The notes beneath the pieces were generated by a model that ran no database searches, was not told the origin of the DNA, and saw nothing but the letters and a program-made list of their open reading frames with translations. A stretch of 64,000 nt of DNA, from positions 1,984,001-2,048,000 of the forward strand of contig NZ_AZUP01000001.1 of assembly GCF_000527135.1 (NCBI RefSeq), written 5' to 3'. This DNA comes from Methyloversatilis discipulorum. Lineage in GTDB: Bacteria > Pseudomonadota > Gammaproteobacteria > Burkholderiales > Rhodocyclaceae. The position numbers and the translations under genes were made by a program. Shown one piece after another: positions 1-12,576 of the stretch (positions within the stretch are counted from its first letter, which is position 1; every line of letters starts with the position of its first letter).

Positions 1-777
1 GTCGGTGACACGCGTCTGGCCTCCTGCATCGGCCGCGAAGGCGCCACGATCTCGACGGTCGAGCACCTGATGTCGGCGCTTGCCGGCCTTGGCATCGACA
101 ATGTTTTCGTCGATGTCGACGCACCCGAACTGCCCATCATGGACGGCTCGGCTTCCACCTTCGTCTATCTGATCCAGCAGGCCGGCATCGTCGAGCAGGC
201 AGCGGCGAAGAAGTTCGTCCGCGTGCTGCAGACCGTCGAGGTGAAGGACGGCGACAAGTGGGCGCGACTCGACCCGTACGAAGGTTTCAGCCTCGAATTC
301 TCGATCGAATTCCGCCACCCGGCGATCGAACGCACCGGCACGCAGGTCAAGGTCGATTTCGCCCACCAGTCCTATATCGACGACGTCGCCCGGGCGCGCA
401 CCTTCGGCTTCATGCACGAAGTCGAATACCTGCGACAGAACGGTCTCGCCCAAGGCGGCAGCCTGGAAAACGCGATCGTGATGGACGAGTACCGCGTGCT
501 CAACAGCGACGGCCTGCGTTACGCCGACGAATTCGTGAAGCACAAGGTGCTGGACGCCATCGGCGACCTGTACATCCTCGGTCACCCGCTGCTTGCCGCC
601 TTCAGCGCACACAAGTCCGGCCACGCGCTGAACAACGCGCTGCTGCATGCGCTGCTGGCGCAGGAGGGTGCATGGGAGTGGGCGAGCTTCGACCAGCCGG
701 CACAGACGCCGCCCGCGGTGTCGAACCAGTACCGTCCGCTGGTCGACGACGCCGGCTCGGCGCCCGCCTTCGCCTGA
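1..777 (+). CDS. lpxC: UDP-3-O-acyl-N-acetylglucosamine deacetylase LpxC (5' end outside window)
   Basis: LpxC is the zinc amidase that carries out the committed step of lipid A synthesis in the cytoplasm. The frame is open from base 1, so the start lies upstream; 258 codons are present, against roughly 300 in the family. Visible active-site elements are the TVEHLM segment (base Glu and zinc His), HKVLDAIGD near the C-terminal third (zinc His and Asp), and SGHALNN (catalytic His). No key residue is missing in the visible part. It is followed after 7 bp by a small membrane ORF, and the neighbourhood lpxC ... secA is the classical one. Identification is firm; only the N-terminus is unseen. Confidence 0.97.
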   Translation, partial: VGDTRLASCIGREGATISTVEHLMSALAGLGIDNVFVDVDAPELPIMDGSASTFVYLIQQAGIVEQAAAKKFVRVLQTVEVKDGDKWARLDPYEGFSLEFSIEFRHPAIERTGTQVKVDFAHQSYIDDVARARTFGFMHEVEYLRQNGLAQGGSLENAIVMDEYRVLNSDGLRYADEFVKHKVLDAIGDLYILGHPLLAAFSAHKSGHALNNALLHALLAQEGAWEWASFDQPAQTPPAVSNQYRPLVDDAGSAPAFA

Positions 778-784
778 GCAACAC

Positions 785-967
785 GTGCTCATACTGCGCC
801 TGATCGGCATCCTGCTGATCATCACCGTCGGCGCATCGTTTCTCGGCTATGTGCTGACGCGTGACCCGCGCTACCTTAATTTCGCCTGGACGCTGCTCCG
901 CTACGCGGTCATTGCGACGCTGGGCATCCTCGCGCTGTTCCTGCTGGAACGTGTGATCATCCTTTAG
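785..967 (+). CDS. small two-helix membrane protein
   Basis: This is a 60-residue ORF starting with GTG 7 bp after the lpxC stop. It has two hydrophobic stretches (about residues 2-21 and 34-57) separated by a short polar turn, TRDPRYLN, so it should be an inner-membrane hairpin. No family is recognised. Its 3' end overlaps the convergent DciA-like gene by 11 bp. It sits where enterobacteria carry secM between lpxC and secA, but it lacks a signal peptide and any SecM-like arrest motif, and a convergent gene separates it from secA. The start is uncertain; the coding call rests on its hydrophobic pattern and tight spacing to lpxC. Confidence 0.6.
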   Translation: MLILRLIGILLIITVGASFLGYVLTRDPRYLNFAWTLLRYAVIATLGILALFLLERVIIL

Positions 968-1397
968 CTTTGGCGCGCGCGACCAGCAGCTCCAGCGCAC
1001 TGCGCAGCGGGCTCGACGGGTCGAGCGCCGCAGCCCCGGAAAGCAGCTCGCGACGCGCCGATTCGCTGACCGGCCGGGGCGAAACCGGGGCAGTAATCCG
1101 AGGCGGATCAAATGCTTGCACCTTCACCCTGACTTCGGTAACCTCGCCGCAACTTTCCTGCAGTGCCAGCCTTGCGCTGGGCAGCAACTGCTTCAGCCGG
1201 TGGGCAACAGCGCCAGAAGACGCGCTGACCACCACGACACCCTGCTTCACGTTCAGCACCCGACTGACCTGCGTCAGTTCGGTTGGCAGGAATTTTTCGT
1301 AGGCTCTCTGCACGCGGGCGATCTGTCTGACGTGCGACGCCAGATTTGCCAGCGAGTCCTGTGCATTGAGATGGTCGTGCAGGCGACGGGCAGACAT
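957..1397 (-). CDS. DUF721 / DciA-like protein
   Basis: This 146-residue protein resembles the DUF721 family, whose DciA members help load the DnaB replicative helicase in bacteria lacking DnaC. The N-terminal half fits the family: a short helix, a basic region RQIARVQRAYEKFLP, then a KH-like core with VVVVSASSGAVAHRLKQL. The C-terminal 50 residues are Pro/Ser/Ala-rich and look disordered. It is divergent from the M23 peptidase gene with only 21 bp between the two starts, and DUF721 genes beside lpxC, M23 and secA are common in Proteobacteria. It overlaps the small membrane ORF convergently. The DciA function is inferred from the family. Confidence 0.8.
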   Translation of the reverse strand: MSARRLHDHLNAQDSLANLASHVRQIARVQRAYEKFLPTELTQVSRVLNVKQGVVVVSASSGAVAHRLKQLLPSARLALQESCGEVTEVRVKVQAFDPPRITAPVSPRPVSESARRELLSGAAALDPSSPLRSALELLVARAKAKG

Positions 1398-1418
1398 AAG
1401 AAGACTTAGGGAGCGGAT

Positions 1419-2387
1419 GTGCAGATTATTCTGGTTTCCGACCGCCTGACAACCGCCAAGGCCATCACCATCCGGCCGTGGCACCTCGCAGGCGCACTGT
1501 TCGCCTTCACGGTACTCGTTTTCATGCTCGCCTCGGCGTTCTCGTTCATCACGCTGAAGCACGCCAGCGAGTGGCGACTGCCGGTGATCGACGAACTGAT
1601 TACCGCGGCGCGCAACGAGGAAATCCAGCGCAGCGAACAGTTCGTGCGCGAGAACCTGAACACGATGGCGGTCAAGCTCGGCCAGATGCAGGCGCAGCTG
1701 ATACAGCTCGACACGCTGGGCACCCGCCTGGCCAAGCTCGCGGGCGTCAAGGCGCCCGAACCGGTCGTCAACAGCGCGCCCCCCGGTCGCGGCGGTCCGC
1801 TGATCAACGAGAACACGCTTTCTGCCGACGAACTGGAAGCGCAGATGAAGCAGTTCTCGGATCTGCTCGCGCAGCAGGACGACTACCTCGGCGTGATCGA
1901 ATCGGAACTGCTGCTCGATCAGGCCACCCTGTCGCTGGTGCCCTCCACGCTGCCGGTCAACGGCGGCACCTGGAACGCCTCCGGTTTCGGCTGGCGCATC
2001 GACCCTTTCAACGGCTCGCGCGCAATGCACGAGGGCGTCGACTTCGTCGCCGAGGTGGGCACGCCCATCATCGCCGCTGCCGCAGGCGTCGTGACCACGG
2101 CCAGTTTCCACCCGCAGTACGGCAACATGGTCGAGATCGATCACGGCCGCGATCTGGTCACCCGCTACGCACACGCGAGCAAGCTTCTGGTCACGCCCGG
2201 TACCCTGGTGCGTCGTGGCCAGAAGATCGCCGAGGTCGGCAGCACCGGTCGCTCGACCGGCCCGCACCTGCACTTCGAAGTGCGCGTCAAGGACGTCGCG
2301 CAGAACCCCAACCGTTTCCTCGAACTGGCGCGCAAGGCGCTGCCCGCGAACGCGCGGCAGGCCTCGGTCGGTACCCACGCGCACTGA
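1419..2387 (+). CDS. M23 (LytM) family metallopeptidase, membrane anchored
   Basis: This is a 322-residue periplasmic peptidoglycan hydrolase or hydrolase activator. A GTG start at 1419 is preceded by AGGGAG at a good distance. Residues about 22-45 form one membrane anchor with a short cytoplasmic lead. Residues about 50-170 are helical and probably coiled coil. The LytM domain occupies about 190-310, with the zinc motifs MHEGVDF (HxxxD), the RYAHASKL segment and the HLHFEV signature, so the site looks complete, unlike degenerate NlpD/EnvC activators. It is divergent from the DUF721 gene and directly upstream of secA. It could cleave cross-links itself or act in division; which is not decided by sequence. 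Confidence 0.93.
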   Translation: MQIILVSDRLTTAKAITIRPWHLAGALFAFTVLVFMLASAFSFITLKHASEWRLPVIDELITAARNEEIQRSEQFVRENLNTMAVKLGQMQAQLIQLDTLGTRLAKLAGVKAPEPVVNSAPPGRGGPLINENTLSADELEAQMKQFSDLLAQQDDYLGVIESELLLDQATLSLVPSTLPVNGGTWNASGFGWRIDPFNGSRAMHEGVDFVAEVGTPIIAAAAGVVTTASFHPQYGNMVEIDHGRDLVTRYAHASKLLVTPGTLVRRGQKIAEVGSTGRSTGPHLHFEVRVKDVAQNPNRFLELARKALPANARQASVGTHAH

Positions 2388-2407
2388 AACCCCGGGCGGG
2401 TCGGGCA

Positions 2408-2423
2408 GGCCTCCCGCGAGGCC
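2408..2423 (+). terminator. short GC hairpin after the M23 gene
   Basis: GGCCTC-CCGC-GAGGCC forms a perfect 6-bp stem 20 bp after the M23 stop. No T-run follows, so it is at best a weak or Rho-assisted terminator. Confidence 0.3.
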
Positions 2424-2464
2424 GGGCCGGCGCCCTCGCCGTCACAGGGCTGCCGACGGGCACA

Positions 2465-2473
2465 TGCTAGAAT
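2465..2473 (+). promoter_or_regulatory. candidate extended -10 promoter of secA
   Basis: TGCTAGAAT has an extended TGN and a TAGAAT -10 hexamer about 49 bp upstream of the secA start. No convincing -35 hexamer is seen at 17 bp, which is tolerated for extended -10 promoters. Confidence 0.4.
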
Positions 2474-2521
2474 CGCCTTCTTTTCCGCCATCGGTTTGCC
2501 CGCGCCGGGCTTCTGTCTTCG

Positions 2522-5260
<2,739 letters not shown>

Positions 5261-5280
5261 GCCCGGTCAGGCAATGAAGG

Positions 5281-5305
5281 AGGCGGCCTGCGGGTCGCCT
5301 TTTTC
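5281..5305 (+). terminator. rho-independent terminator of secA
   Basis: AGGCG (5281-5285) pairs with CGCCT (5296-5300) and is followed by TTTTC; an extra G-T pair extends the stem. It lies 20 bp after the secA stop and before the aminotransferase gene. Confidence 0.65.
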
Positions 5306-5345
5306 TTTGCGGCAGCCGGCACTGCACGTGGAGATGATCCATCGC

Positions 5346-6524
5346 ATGAAAACATCGCAACGCGCTCAGTCGATATCACCCTTCTTCGCGATGGAGATCG
5401 GCAAGCAGGCCGCCGCACTCGAAGCGCAGGGCCATCGCGTGATCAAGCTGAACATCGGCGAACCCGACTTCGGCGCGCCGCCAGCAGTCATCGGCGCGAT
5501 GCGCGACATGATGGACGGGCGCCCCCTGCCCTATACCGCCGCGCTCGGCCTGCCCGAACTGCGACAGGCCATCGCCGGCTTCTACCGGCAGATGCACGGC
5601 GTCGACGTGCCCGCCTCGCGCATCGTCGTCACCGCCGGCGCCTCCGCCGCGCTGCTGCTGCTCACCGCAGCGCTGGTCGATCCGGGCGACGAAGTGATCG
5701 TCGGCGACCCGTCCTATCCCTGCAACCGGCAGTTCCTCGGCAGCTTCGGCGCACGCGTGAAGCTCGTCCCGACGACGGCCGCGACGCGCTACCAGCTCGA
5801 CGCCGCGACCGTGCAGGCGAACTGGAGCGACGCCACCCGTGGGCTCATGCTGGCCACGCCGTCGAATCCGACCGGCACCGCAGTACCGCCGGCCGAGCTC
5901 GCGGCCATCTGCGACTGGGCGCGCCGCCACGATGCGTGGCGCATCATCGATGAAATCTATCTGAACCTGCAGGACGCCGACGCGCAGGGACGGCCGGCGC
6001 AGACCGTGCTGGCCAGCGACCCCGACGCCTGCGTCATCAACAGCTTTTCCAAGTACTTCGGCATGACCGGCTGGCGCCTCGGCTGGTGTGTGGTGCCGGA
6101 AAACATGGTGGCTGTGGTCGAACGGCTGGCGCAGAACTACTACATCTGCCCGCCGACGCCGGCACAGTTCGCCGCACTCGCCTGCTTCACGCCGGAATCG
6201 ATCGCGGTCTGCGAGGCGCGCCGCAGTGAATTCGCGCAGCGTCGCGCGCAGGTGATCGCGGGTCTGGCCGACATCGGACTGCCGGTCGACGTGCCGCCAG
6301 ACGGCGCCTTCTACGCCTGGTTCGACGTGCGCCACACCGGGCTCGACGCCTGGACCTTCTGCCAGCGCGCGCTGCAGGAGGCCCACGTTGCGCTGACGCC
6401 CGGACGCGACTTCAGCGAACTCGACCCGCAGCGCCACGTCCGCCTGTCCTGCGCCGCCTCGGCCGACGACCTGACGGAAGGGCTGTCACGCTTGGGCCGC
6501 TTCGTTAGTGGCCTGCGGTCGTGA
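5346..6524 (+). CDS. class I/II pyridoxal-phosphate aminotransferase
   Basis: This is a 392-residue fold-type I aminotransferase. The PLP-binding Lys is at about residue 236 in NSFSKYFGMTGWR; other family signs are NIGEPDFG near the N-terminus, TPSNPTGT (substrate/PLP contact) and the C-terminal HVRLSCAAS arginine motif. I chose the ATG at 5346, with GGAG 12 bp upstream; ATGs at 5274 and 5334 are in frame, but the first lies inside the secA terminator. The substrate is not decidable from sequence; relatives act on aspartate, alanine, or aromatic or branched amino acids. It is a single-gene unit between secA and a repeat block. Confidence 0.9.
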   Translation: MKTSQRAQSISPFFAMEIGKQAAALEAQGHRVIKLNIGEPDFGAPPAVIGAMRDMMDGRPLPYTAALGLPELRQAIAGFYRQMHGVDVPASRIVVTAGASAALLLLTAALVDPGDEVIVGDPSYPCNRQFLGSFGARVKLVPTTAATRYQLDAATVQANWSDATRGLMLATPSNPTGTAVPPAELAAICDWARRHDAWRIIDEIYLNLQDADAQGRPAQTVLASDPDACVINSFSKYFGMTGWRLGWCVVPENMVAVVERLAQNYYICPPTPAQFAALACFTPESIAVCEARRSEFAQRRAQVIAGLADIGLPVDVPPDGAFYAWFDVRHTGLDAWTFCQRALQEAHVALTPGRDFSELDPQRHVRLSCAASADDLTEGLSRLGRFVSGLRS

Positions 6525-6571
6525 AGGTGTGGCGCTCGCGGTAGCGGCTGGAACAAGAGCCAGCAGGGCCT

Positions 6572-6790
6572 TGTGGGAGGAGCGAGCTTGCTCGCGATTG
6601 CGACCTGTAACGAGGACCGCGGCTCGCACCGGCCCCGTCGCGGCCAAGGCCGCTCCCACAGAGATCGCGCCCAATTCCGCGGCCGGAGCTGGGGTTCTGT
6701 GGGAGGGGTCTTCTGACCCCGACAGCGACGATGAGCTGGGTGAGGCACCAGGCCCGAGGCTCCGTCGGAAGCAATGGCTGCCTCCCACAG
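6572..6790. repeat. composite hairpin repeat, copy 1 (A-C-B-D)
   Basis: Four hairpins stand in a row: A (6572-6598, stem GCGAGCTTGCTCGC, with an extra GG in the arm), C (6639-6660, GCGGCCAAGGCCGC, inverted), B (6697-6725, GGGGTCTTCTGACCCC) and D (6763-6790, GCAGCCATTGC-type, inverted). Each carries the arm TGTGGGAG or its complement CTCCCACA. The spacers also resemble those of copy 2. The block fills the 591-bp gap between the convergent aminotransferase and DUF3025 genes, where no gene is seen. Confidence 0.85.
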
Positions 6791-6826
6791 AGGCCCCCCC
6801 CCGCTCAGCCCAGTGCCAAAGACTAA

Positions 6827-7040
6827 GAGAGCGAGCTTGCTCGCGATTGCGACCTGTAACGAGGACCTCGGCTCGCACCGGCCGCGTCGCGGCCAAGGCC
6901 GCTCCCACAGGGACCATGCCCGATCCGAGGCCGGAGCCGGGGTTCTGTGGGAGGGGTCTTCTGACCCCGACAGCGGCGGTGAGCTGCACGCGGCGCCGGG
7001 TCGAGGCGCCGTCGGCAGCAATGGCTGCCTCCCATAACAG
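6827..7040. repeat. composite hairpin repeat, copy 2 (A-C-B-D)
   Basis: This is a second, diverged copy of the preceding block: A (6827-6847, arm degraded), C (6888-6910), B (6945-6973) and D (7010-7040, with two extra bases in CCCATAACAG). The linker GCGACCTGTAACGAGGACC is identical in both copies, which indicates duplication of the whole composite. Confidence 0.85.
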
Positions 7041-7067
7041 ATCCCTCGCGCGATCGTGTGCCGAAGA

Positions 7068-7092
7068 CTGTGGGAGCGAGCTTGCTCGCGAT
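7068..7092. repeat. A-type hairpin repeat
   Basis: CTGTGGGAGCGAGC then TTGCTCGCGAT: the shared arm followed by the perfect GCGAGC-TT-GCTCGC palindrome. It ends 24 bp before the DUF3025 stop codon and so lies 3' of both convergent genes. Confidence 0.85.
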
Positions 7093-7115
7093 GAAGTCTG
7101 CGCCCGTCGAGCGCG

Positions 7116-7895
7116 TTACCGTCGCTTCGCCGGCAGCGGCCTGAACTGACGGCTGTCGTCGAAATACGCAGGGTCGGTATTGGCGGGCGTCATGCCAGGC
7201 AGTCCGAGCACCGGAAGCGGCTTCAGGTCGCGCGGTGACTGCGGCCAGCGGCCGTCCGCAATCCGCGCTGCCAGCCAGTCGTCGAGCGTCTTCACATCGA
7301 TCGGCGCCTCGTCGGCATGCAGGTAGAGCGCCTTCGCGCACAGGCCGAAATGCGGCGCCAGCGCCTTCTCCATCAGGGCGTGGCCGATCACGTGCAGCGT
7401 CGCGCGCTCGACCGAGCGCCGCCGCTCGAACAGCGCCTCGCGCCAGCGGTGCGAACGCAGCGCGTCGATCAGCGTTGCGTCGTCCGTCACCAGCACCAGC
7501 CCGTCCTCGTCGAACTGGGTCAGCGCGTCGCGCACCGGCCCGCGATCGCCGCCGGGGCGGTTGTCGATCTCGTTGCAGTGGCGCGCGTTCATCGCTCCCT
7601 TGATGCGCGGGTAGCGCAGCCAGACCAGCGCGTTGAACAGGTCATGCCAGTTCGCGTCCCGGGTGGCGACATGGCCGGTGGCAGCGACGCGGGCTTCGTA
7701 GCCGCCTTCCGCAGCGGCGTCCGCAGCGAAGGAGACGGGCAGGCCGCGCTCGGTCATCGGTCGCCCCACGTCGGCGGCGAGCCGGTCCAGTTCAGCGGCG
7801 GATGGAAGCTTGGCGCCGGGCAGGCGAGCCAGCAGGTGACGAACGCCTGCGTGCAGCGGCGCGCCGCCGACGCGCTCGGCCAGCGTAGCGCTCAG
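7116..7895 (-). CDS. DUF3025 family protein
   Basis: A protein of about 259 residues, recognised as DUF3025 by its central block NWHDLFNALVWLRYPRIKGA and the following NARHCNEIDNR, and by GLCAKALYLH nearer the C-terminus. The family has no established function. The frame has no ATG, GTG or TTG near the expected N-terminus. The most economical start is a CTG at 7895-7893 whose last two bases overlap the TGA of the upstream lipoprotein gene (CTGA), which would allow translational coupling. A longer, fused product cannot be excluded. It lies last in a leftward run pyrC-lipoprotein-DUF3025. Confidence 0.8.
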   Translation of the reverse strand: MSATLAERVGGAPLHAGVRHLLARLPGAKLPSAAELDRLAADVGRPMTERGLPVSFAADAAAEGGYEARVAATGHVATRDANWHDLFNALVWLRYPRIKGAMNARHCNEIDNRPGGDRGPVRDALTQFDEDGLVLVTDDATLIDALRSHRWREALFERRRSVERATLHVIGHALMEKALAPHFGLCAKALYLHADEAPIDVKTLDDWLAARIADGRWPQSPRDLKPLPVLGLPGMTPANTDPAYFDDSRQFRPLPAKRR

Positions 7896-8323
7896 GAGCC
7901 GCTCGCCGCTCCGGCCTTGACCGGCACGAAGGTGAACTGCTCGTCCTTCTTGCGGAAGGTGCCGAGGGCGACCGGCTCTGTCGCCGGCTTCTCGACCACC
8001 GAGAACGCGCAGTCGGTGGTGTTCACCGCGTACCAGCGGCTGGAGCCCTGGCGCAGGATGTAGCGGTTGGGCTCGCCGCCGTCGAACACGGTGACGACGG
8101 CGGTATTGAGCCGCGCCGGCTTCATGTCGAAGCGGCGCTGGCAGGTAGGCATGCGCGACACGATCACCGCCAGTTCGTACTGGTCGCTCCAGAAATACGG
8201 CTTCTCGCGGTTGATGATCAGGGCGTGTTCCTTGCCCTCGATCATGAAGGCCGCGTTGTCGATTTCGCAGCCGGCGGCGAGCGCGGCCAGCGGCAGCAGA
8301 AGCAGGCGCAGGTGTCGTGTCAT
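7892..8323 (-). CDS. small lipoprotein of unknown function
   Basis: This 143-residue protein has a signal peptide ending in the lipobox LAAGC, with the lipidated Cys at about residue 19. The mature part is mixed beta-type, with no family recognised. Start choice: ATG at 8323 gives a compact signal peptide; a GTG at 8335 overlaps the pyrC stop (GTGA) and would add four residues. The stop overlaps the probable start of the DUF3025 gene. Its place between pyrC and DUF3025 suggests co-transcription but gives no function. Acidic residue +2 (Glu) after the Cys does not indicate inner-membrane retention by the Asp rule. Confidence 0.8.
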   Translation of the reverse strand: MTRHLRLLLLPLAALAAGCEIDNAAFMIEGKEHALIINREKPYFWSDQYELAVIVSRMPTCQRRFDMKPARLNTAVVTVFDGGEPNRYILRQGSSRWYAVNTTDCAFSVVEKPATEPVALGTFRKKDEQFTFVPVKAGAASGS

Positions 8324-8331
8324 GGATGGGT

Positions 8332-9375
8332 TCACTCGATTCGCCAGGCCACGCGCTCACCCGCGCGCAGCGGCACCAGTACATCACCATCGGCAAATTC
8401 CTGGCTGGCCTTGACCTCCCACGACTCGCGGAGCAGCGTGATCTGCGACGTATTGCGCGGCAGGCCGTACCAGTCCGGACCGTTGAAGCTGGCAAACGCC
8501 TCCAGCCGGTCGAGCGCGCCGACGGCATCGAACGCTTCCGCGTACAGCTCGATGCCGGCGTGCGAGGTGTAGCAGCCGGCACAGCCGCAGGCGGCTTCCT
8601 TGGCGCCCTTGGCGTGCGGCGCCGAATCGGTGCCGAGGAAGAAGCGGCGATTGCCGGAGGTGACCGCGGCCACCAGCGCCTCGCGATGCACCTCGCGCTT
8701 CAACACCGGCAGGCAGTAATGATGCGGCCGCACGCCACCGGCGAAGATGGCGTTGCGGTTCATCAGCAGGTGATGGGCGGTGACGGTGGCGGCGATGTTG
8801 TCGCCGGCCGCGGCGACGAATTCCGCCGCGTCCTTCGTCGTGATGTGCTCGAACACCACGCGCAGCGCCGGGTGCCGTGCGAGCAGCGGACGCAGCACGC
8901 GCTCGATGAACACCGCCTCGCGGTCGAACACATCGACGTCGCCGTCGGTCACTTCGCCGTGGATCAGCAGCGGCAGGCCACGCTCGGCCATGCGCGCCAG
9001 CGCGGCATCGCAGCGCGCCACGTCTGTCACGCCGGAATCGGAATTGGTGGTGGCGCCCGCCGGGTAGAGCTTTACCGCCTTGACGAAGCCGCTGTCGCAG
9101 GCGCGGTTGATCTCGTCGGGCGAGGTGTTGTCGGTCAGGTAGAGCGTCATCAGCGGCTCGAAGGCCGGCAGACCCGGCGTGGCCGCGTGCGCGGCCAGGA
9201 TGCGCTCACGATAGGCGCCGGCCAGCGCCACCGTGGTGACCGGCGGGCGCAGGTTCGGCATCACGATGGCGCGCGCGAAGCGGCGCGCGGTGTCCGGCAG
9301 CACCGCCATCAGGGCTGCGCCATCGCGCAGATGCAGGTGCCAGTCGTCGGGGCGGGTGAGGGTCAGTCGGTTCAA
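8332..9375 (-). CDS. pyrC: dihydroorotase (class II, PyrC)
   Basis: PyrC is the 347-residue zinc enzyme that cyclises carbamoyl-aspartate to dihydroorotate in pyrimidine synthesis. The N-terminal motif [10 protein letters not shown] gives two zinc His; [10 protein letters not shown] and [15 protein letters not shown] (carboxylated bridging Lys) follow, then LLIHGEVTD and FEHITTKDA with further ligands, and FLGTDSAPH with the catalytic Asp. Length equals the E. coli type. I chose the TTG at 9375 because GGAAC lies 6 bp upstream and the protein then begins right before the DWHLHLRDG block; upstream ATGs in frame would add about 30 unlike residues. It heads the run with the lipoprotein and DUF3025 genes. 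Confidence 0.95.
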   Translation of the reverse strand: MNRLTLTRPDDWHLHLRDGAALMAVLPDTARRFARAIVMPNLRPPVTTVALAGAYRERILAAHAATPGLPAFEPLMTLYLTDNTSPDEINRACDSGFVKAVKLYPAGATTNSDSGVTDVARCDAALARMAERGLPLLIHGEVTDGDVDVFDREAVFIERVLRPLLARHPALRVVFEHITTKDAAEFVAAAGDNIAATVTAHHLLMNRNAIFAGGVRPHHYCLPVLKREVHREALVAAVTSGNRRFFLGTDSAPHAKGAKEAACGCAGCYTSHAGIELYAEAFDAVGALDRLEAFASFNGPDWYGLPRNTSQITLLRESWEVKASQEFADGDVLVPLRAGERVAWRIE

Positions 9376-9509
9376 GAGCGTTCCAATCCAGTCAGCGAGA
9401 CCCGCCGGCGCCACGCCGACGAGGTGTAGCGCACGATTATCCCGCATAGTCGCCCGCCGACCCAACCGCGACGGGTAGCCGGCACGGATCAGCCACGCCC
9501 GCAGCTGGA

Positions 9510-10421
9510 TCAGTCCGCTTCGTCGTCCTGCGGCGCATCGACGGCGTGTGCCATCGCGTAGTCGTACAGCAGCTTGCGCGGTGCGCCGGTGATGGCCTGA
9601 GCCACTTTCACCGCGCGGCTGGGCGGTAGTTCGTCGAGCAGCAGGTCCAGCGTGCGGCGTGCGCCCTCGTCCAGCCCCTCTTCCGGCTGCGCGCCGGACA
9701 GCAGCAGCACGAATTCACCGCGCTGGTGGTTGGCGTCGGCCGCCAGCCAGGCCGGCGCCTCAGCGACCGGCAGGCGCACGATCTGTTCGAACAGCTTGGT
9801 CAGTTCGCGCGCGATCACCAGTTCGCGCTCCGGCTGCATCACCGCCGCGATGTCGGCCACGCATTCGACGATGCGATGCGGCGCCTCGTAGAACACCAGC
9901 GCGCAGTCCTGGTCGCGCAGCGACTCCAGCACCTTGCGGCGCGCCGCCGACTTGACCGGCAGGAAGCCGACGAAGCGGAACTGGGCGTCGAGCAGGCCGC
10001 TGGCCGACAGCGCCACCACGGCCGCACTCGGCCCGCTGATCGGCACCACGCGGAAACCCGCCTCCTGCACCGCGCGCACGACGCGCGCGCCCGGATCGGA
10101 CACCGCCGGCGTGCCGGCATCCGACACCAGCGCCACGCGCTTGCCGTCGGCGAGCGCCGCGATCAAGCGCTCGGCGCCGCTGCGTTCGTTGTGCTCATGC
10201 ACCGCGACGAGCTGCGCGCGCAGGCCGAGGTGACGCGCCAGACGCGACGTTTCGCGCGTGTCCTCACAGGCGATCAGGTCGGCCGCACGCAAGGCGCCGA
10301 TGGCACGCGCCGACAGTTCGCCCAGATGACCGATGGGTGTGCCGACGACATACAATGCCGATGTCCTGAATTCAGATGGAGTGTCGTCGTGAGTGGAAAC
10401 AGGAAGATCGGGCGTGTCCAT
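9510..10421 (-). CDS. rsmI: 16S rRNA (cytidine-2'-O)-methyltransferase RsmI
   Basis: This is a tetrapyrrole-methylase-fold enzyme of about 303 residues that methylates C1402 of 16S rRNA. Family signatures are [12 protein letters not shown] at the N-terminus, [25 protein letters not shown] and the FEAPHR-like [11 protein letters not shown]. The start at 10421 (MDTPDL) is a choice among several in-frame ATGs; the first 20 residues are not conserved. It is divergent from yraN with 62 bp between starts, the same arrangement as yraL and yraN in enterobacteria, except that no lpoA gene lies between them. Confidence 0.95.
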   Translation of the reverse strand: MDTPDLPVSTHDDTPSEFRTSALYVVGTPIGHLGELSARAIGALRAADLIACEDTRETSRLARHLGLRAQLVAVHEHNERSGAERLIAALADGKRVALVSDAGTPAVSDPGARVVRAVQEAGFRVVPISGPSAAVVALSASGLLDAQFRFVGFLPVKSAARRKVLESLRDQDCALVFYEAPHRIVECVADIAAVMQPERELVIARELTKLFEQIVRLPVAEAPAWLAADANHQRGEFVLLLSGAQPEEGLDEGARRTLDLLLDELPPSRAVKVAQAITGAPRKLLYDYAMAHAVDAPQDDEAD

Positions 10422-10483
10422 CGGGCGGCGGAGTGCGGGCGGCCCGCCATTCTGAGCGTCGCTGCCGGTCGCCACAAGCATCC

Positions 10484-10846
10484 ATGAGCACACGGGCGCA
10501 GCATGGCGCCGCCGCCGAACAGCTCGCGGCTCGCTTTCTCGAATCGAAGGGCCTGCGCGTGCTTGGCCGCAACCTCCGCTGGCGCGACGGCGAACTCGAC
10601 CTGGTGTGCGAGCACGGCGACACGCTGGTATTCGTTGAGGTGCGCATGCGGCGCGACGGCCGCTTCGGTGGCGCCGCCGCCAGCGTCGGACCGGTCAAGC
10701 AGGCGCGGCTGATCCGCGCCGCACAGCACTGGCTGGCCGAACAGGGGCGACGCGCGCAGGCCCGCCCGGCGCGCTTCGACGTGATCGCGCTGTCGGCGCT
10801 CGACGCTGGCAGCATCGACTGGATACGCGATGCGTTCGGTCTGTAG
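10484..10846 (+). CDS. YraN family (UPF0102) endonuclease-like protein
   Basis: This 120-residue UPF0102 protein has a PD-(D/E)XK-type fold. Near the N-terminus is the block GAAAEQLAARFLESKGLRVL, and then the acidic core GELDLV with FVEVRMRRDG. The biochemical role of the family is not settled. The usual catalytic Lys position reads Arg here (VEVR rather than VEVK). The gene overlaps the following HIRAN gene by 17 bp and is the first of a run leading to diaA and dolP. Confidence 0.92.
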   Translation: MSTRAQHGAAAEQLAARFLESKGLRVLGRNLRWRDGELDLVCEHGDTLVFVEVRMRRDGRFGGAAASVGPVKQARLIRAAQHWLAEQGRRAQARPARFDVIALSALDAGSIDWIRDAFGL

Positions 10847-11201
10847 CGCGCTGCTTGCGCTCGCCTGCCTCGGCGCACACGCTGACGGCCTGCGCCTGCT
10901 GGCGCAGCGTTCGCCGCTGGCCGGCGCGCAATACCACCGGCTGGCCGAGGTGTGGCCGCAGCTCACGGTGGGCGACGCGCTGACGCTGGAACGCGAGCCG
11001 GGCAACCGGCACGACGCCCGCGCAGTGCGCGTGCTGTGGCGCGGCATCATGATCGGCTACCTGCCGCGGGCCGCCAACTTCGAAGCGGCCGACGAAATGG
11101 ACGCCGGCGCCCGGCTCACTGCGCGCATCGGCGCGCTTGCGCCCGACCCCGATCCGTGGAGGCGACTACGCGTCGACGTCTGGATCGAACTGGGCCACTG
11201 A
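10830..11201 (+). CDS. secreted HIRAN-domain protein
   Basis: This 123-residue protein has a short Sec signal peptide (cleavage likely after AHA, about residue 17) and then a single HIRAN domain: a GAQYHR-like start, VWPQLTVGDALTL, and REPGNRHDARAVRVLWRG followed by IGYLPR. HIRAN domains in eukaryotes bind DNA ends, but stand-alone exported bacterial versions have no proven function. It overlaps yraN and is followed by 119 bp before diaA. The coding call is good; the function is unknown. Confidence 0.82.
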   Translation: MRSVCSALLALACLGAHADGLRLLAQRSPLAGAQYHRLAEVWPQLTVGDALTLEREPGNRHDARAVRVLWRGIMIGYLPRAANFEAADEMDAGARLTARIGALAPDPDPWRRLRVDVWIELGH

Positions 11202-11221
11202 GGGCCGTCGCCCCGGACTGA

Positions 11222-12564
<1,343 letters not shown>

Positions 12565-12576
12565 GCCGAGCCCGAC

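Noticed and set aside
785..967. SecM arrest peptide
   Set aside because: No signal peptide and no FxxxxWIxxxxGIRAGP-like motif; it is a plain two-helix protein.
6525..7115. Short genes in the repeat block
   Set aside because: Frames of 60-200 codons there are created by the GC-rich palindromes and change between the two copies of the composite.
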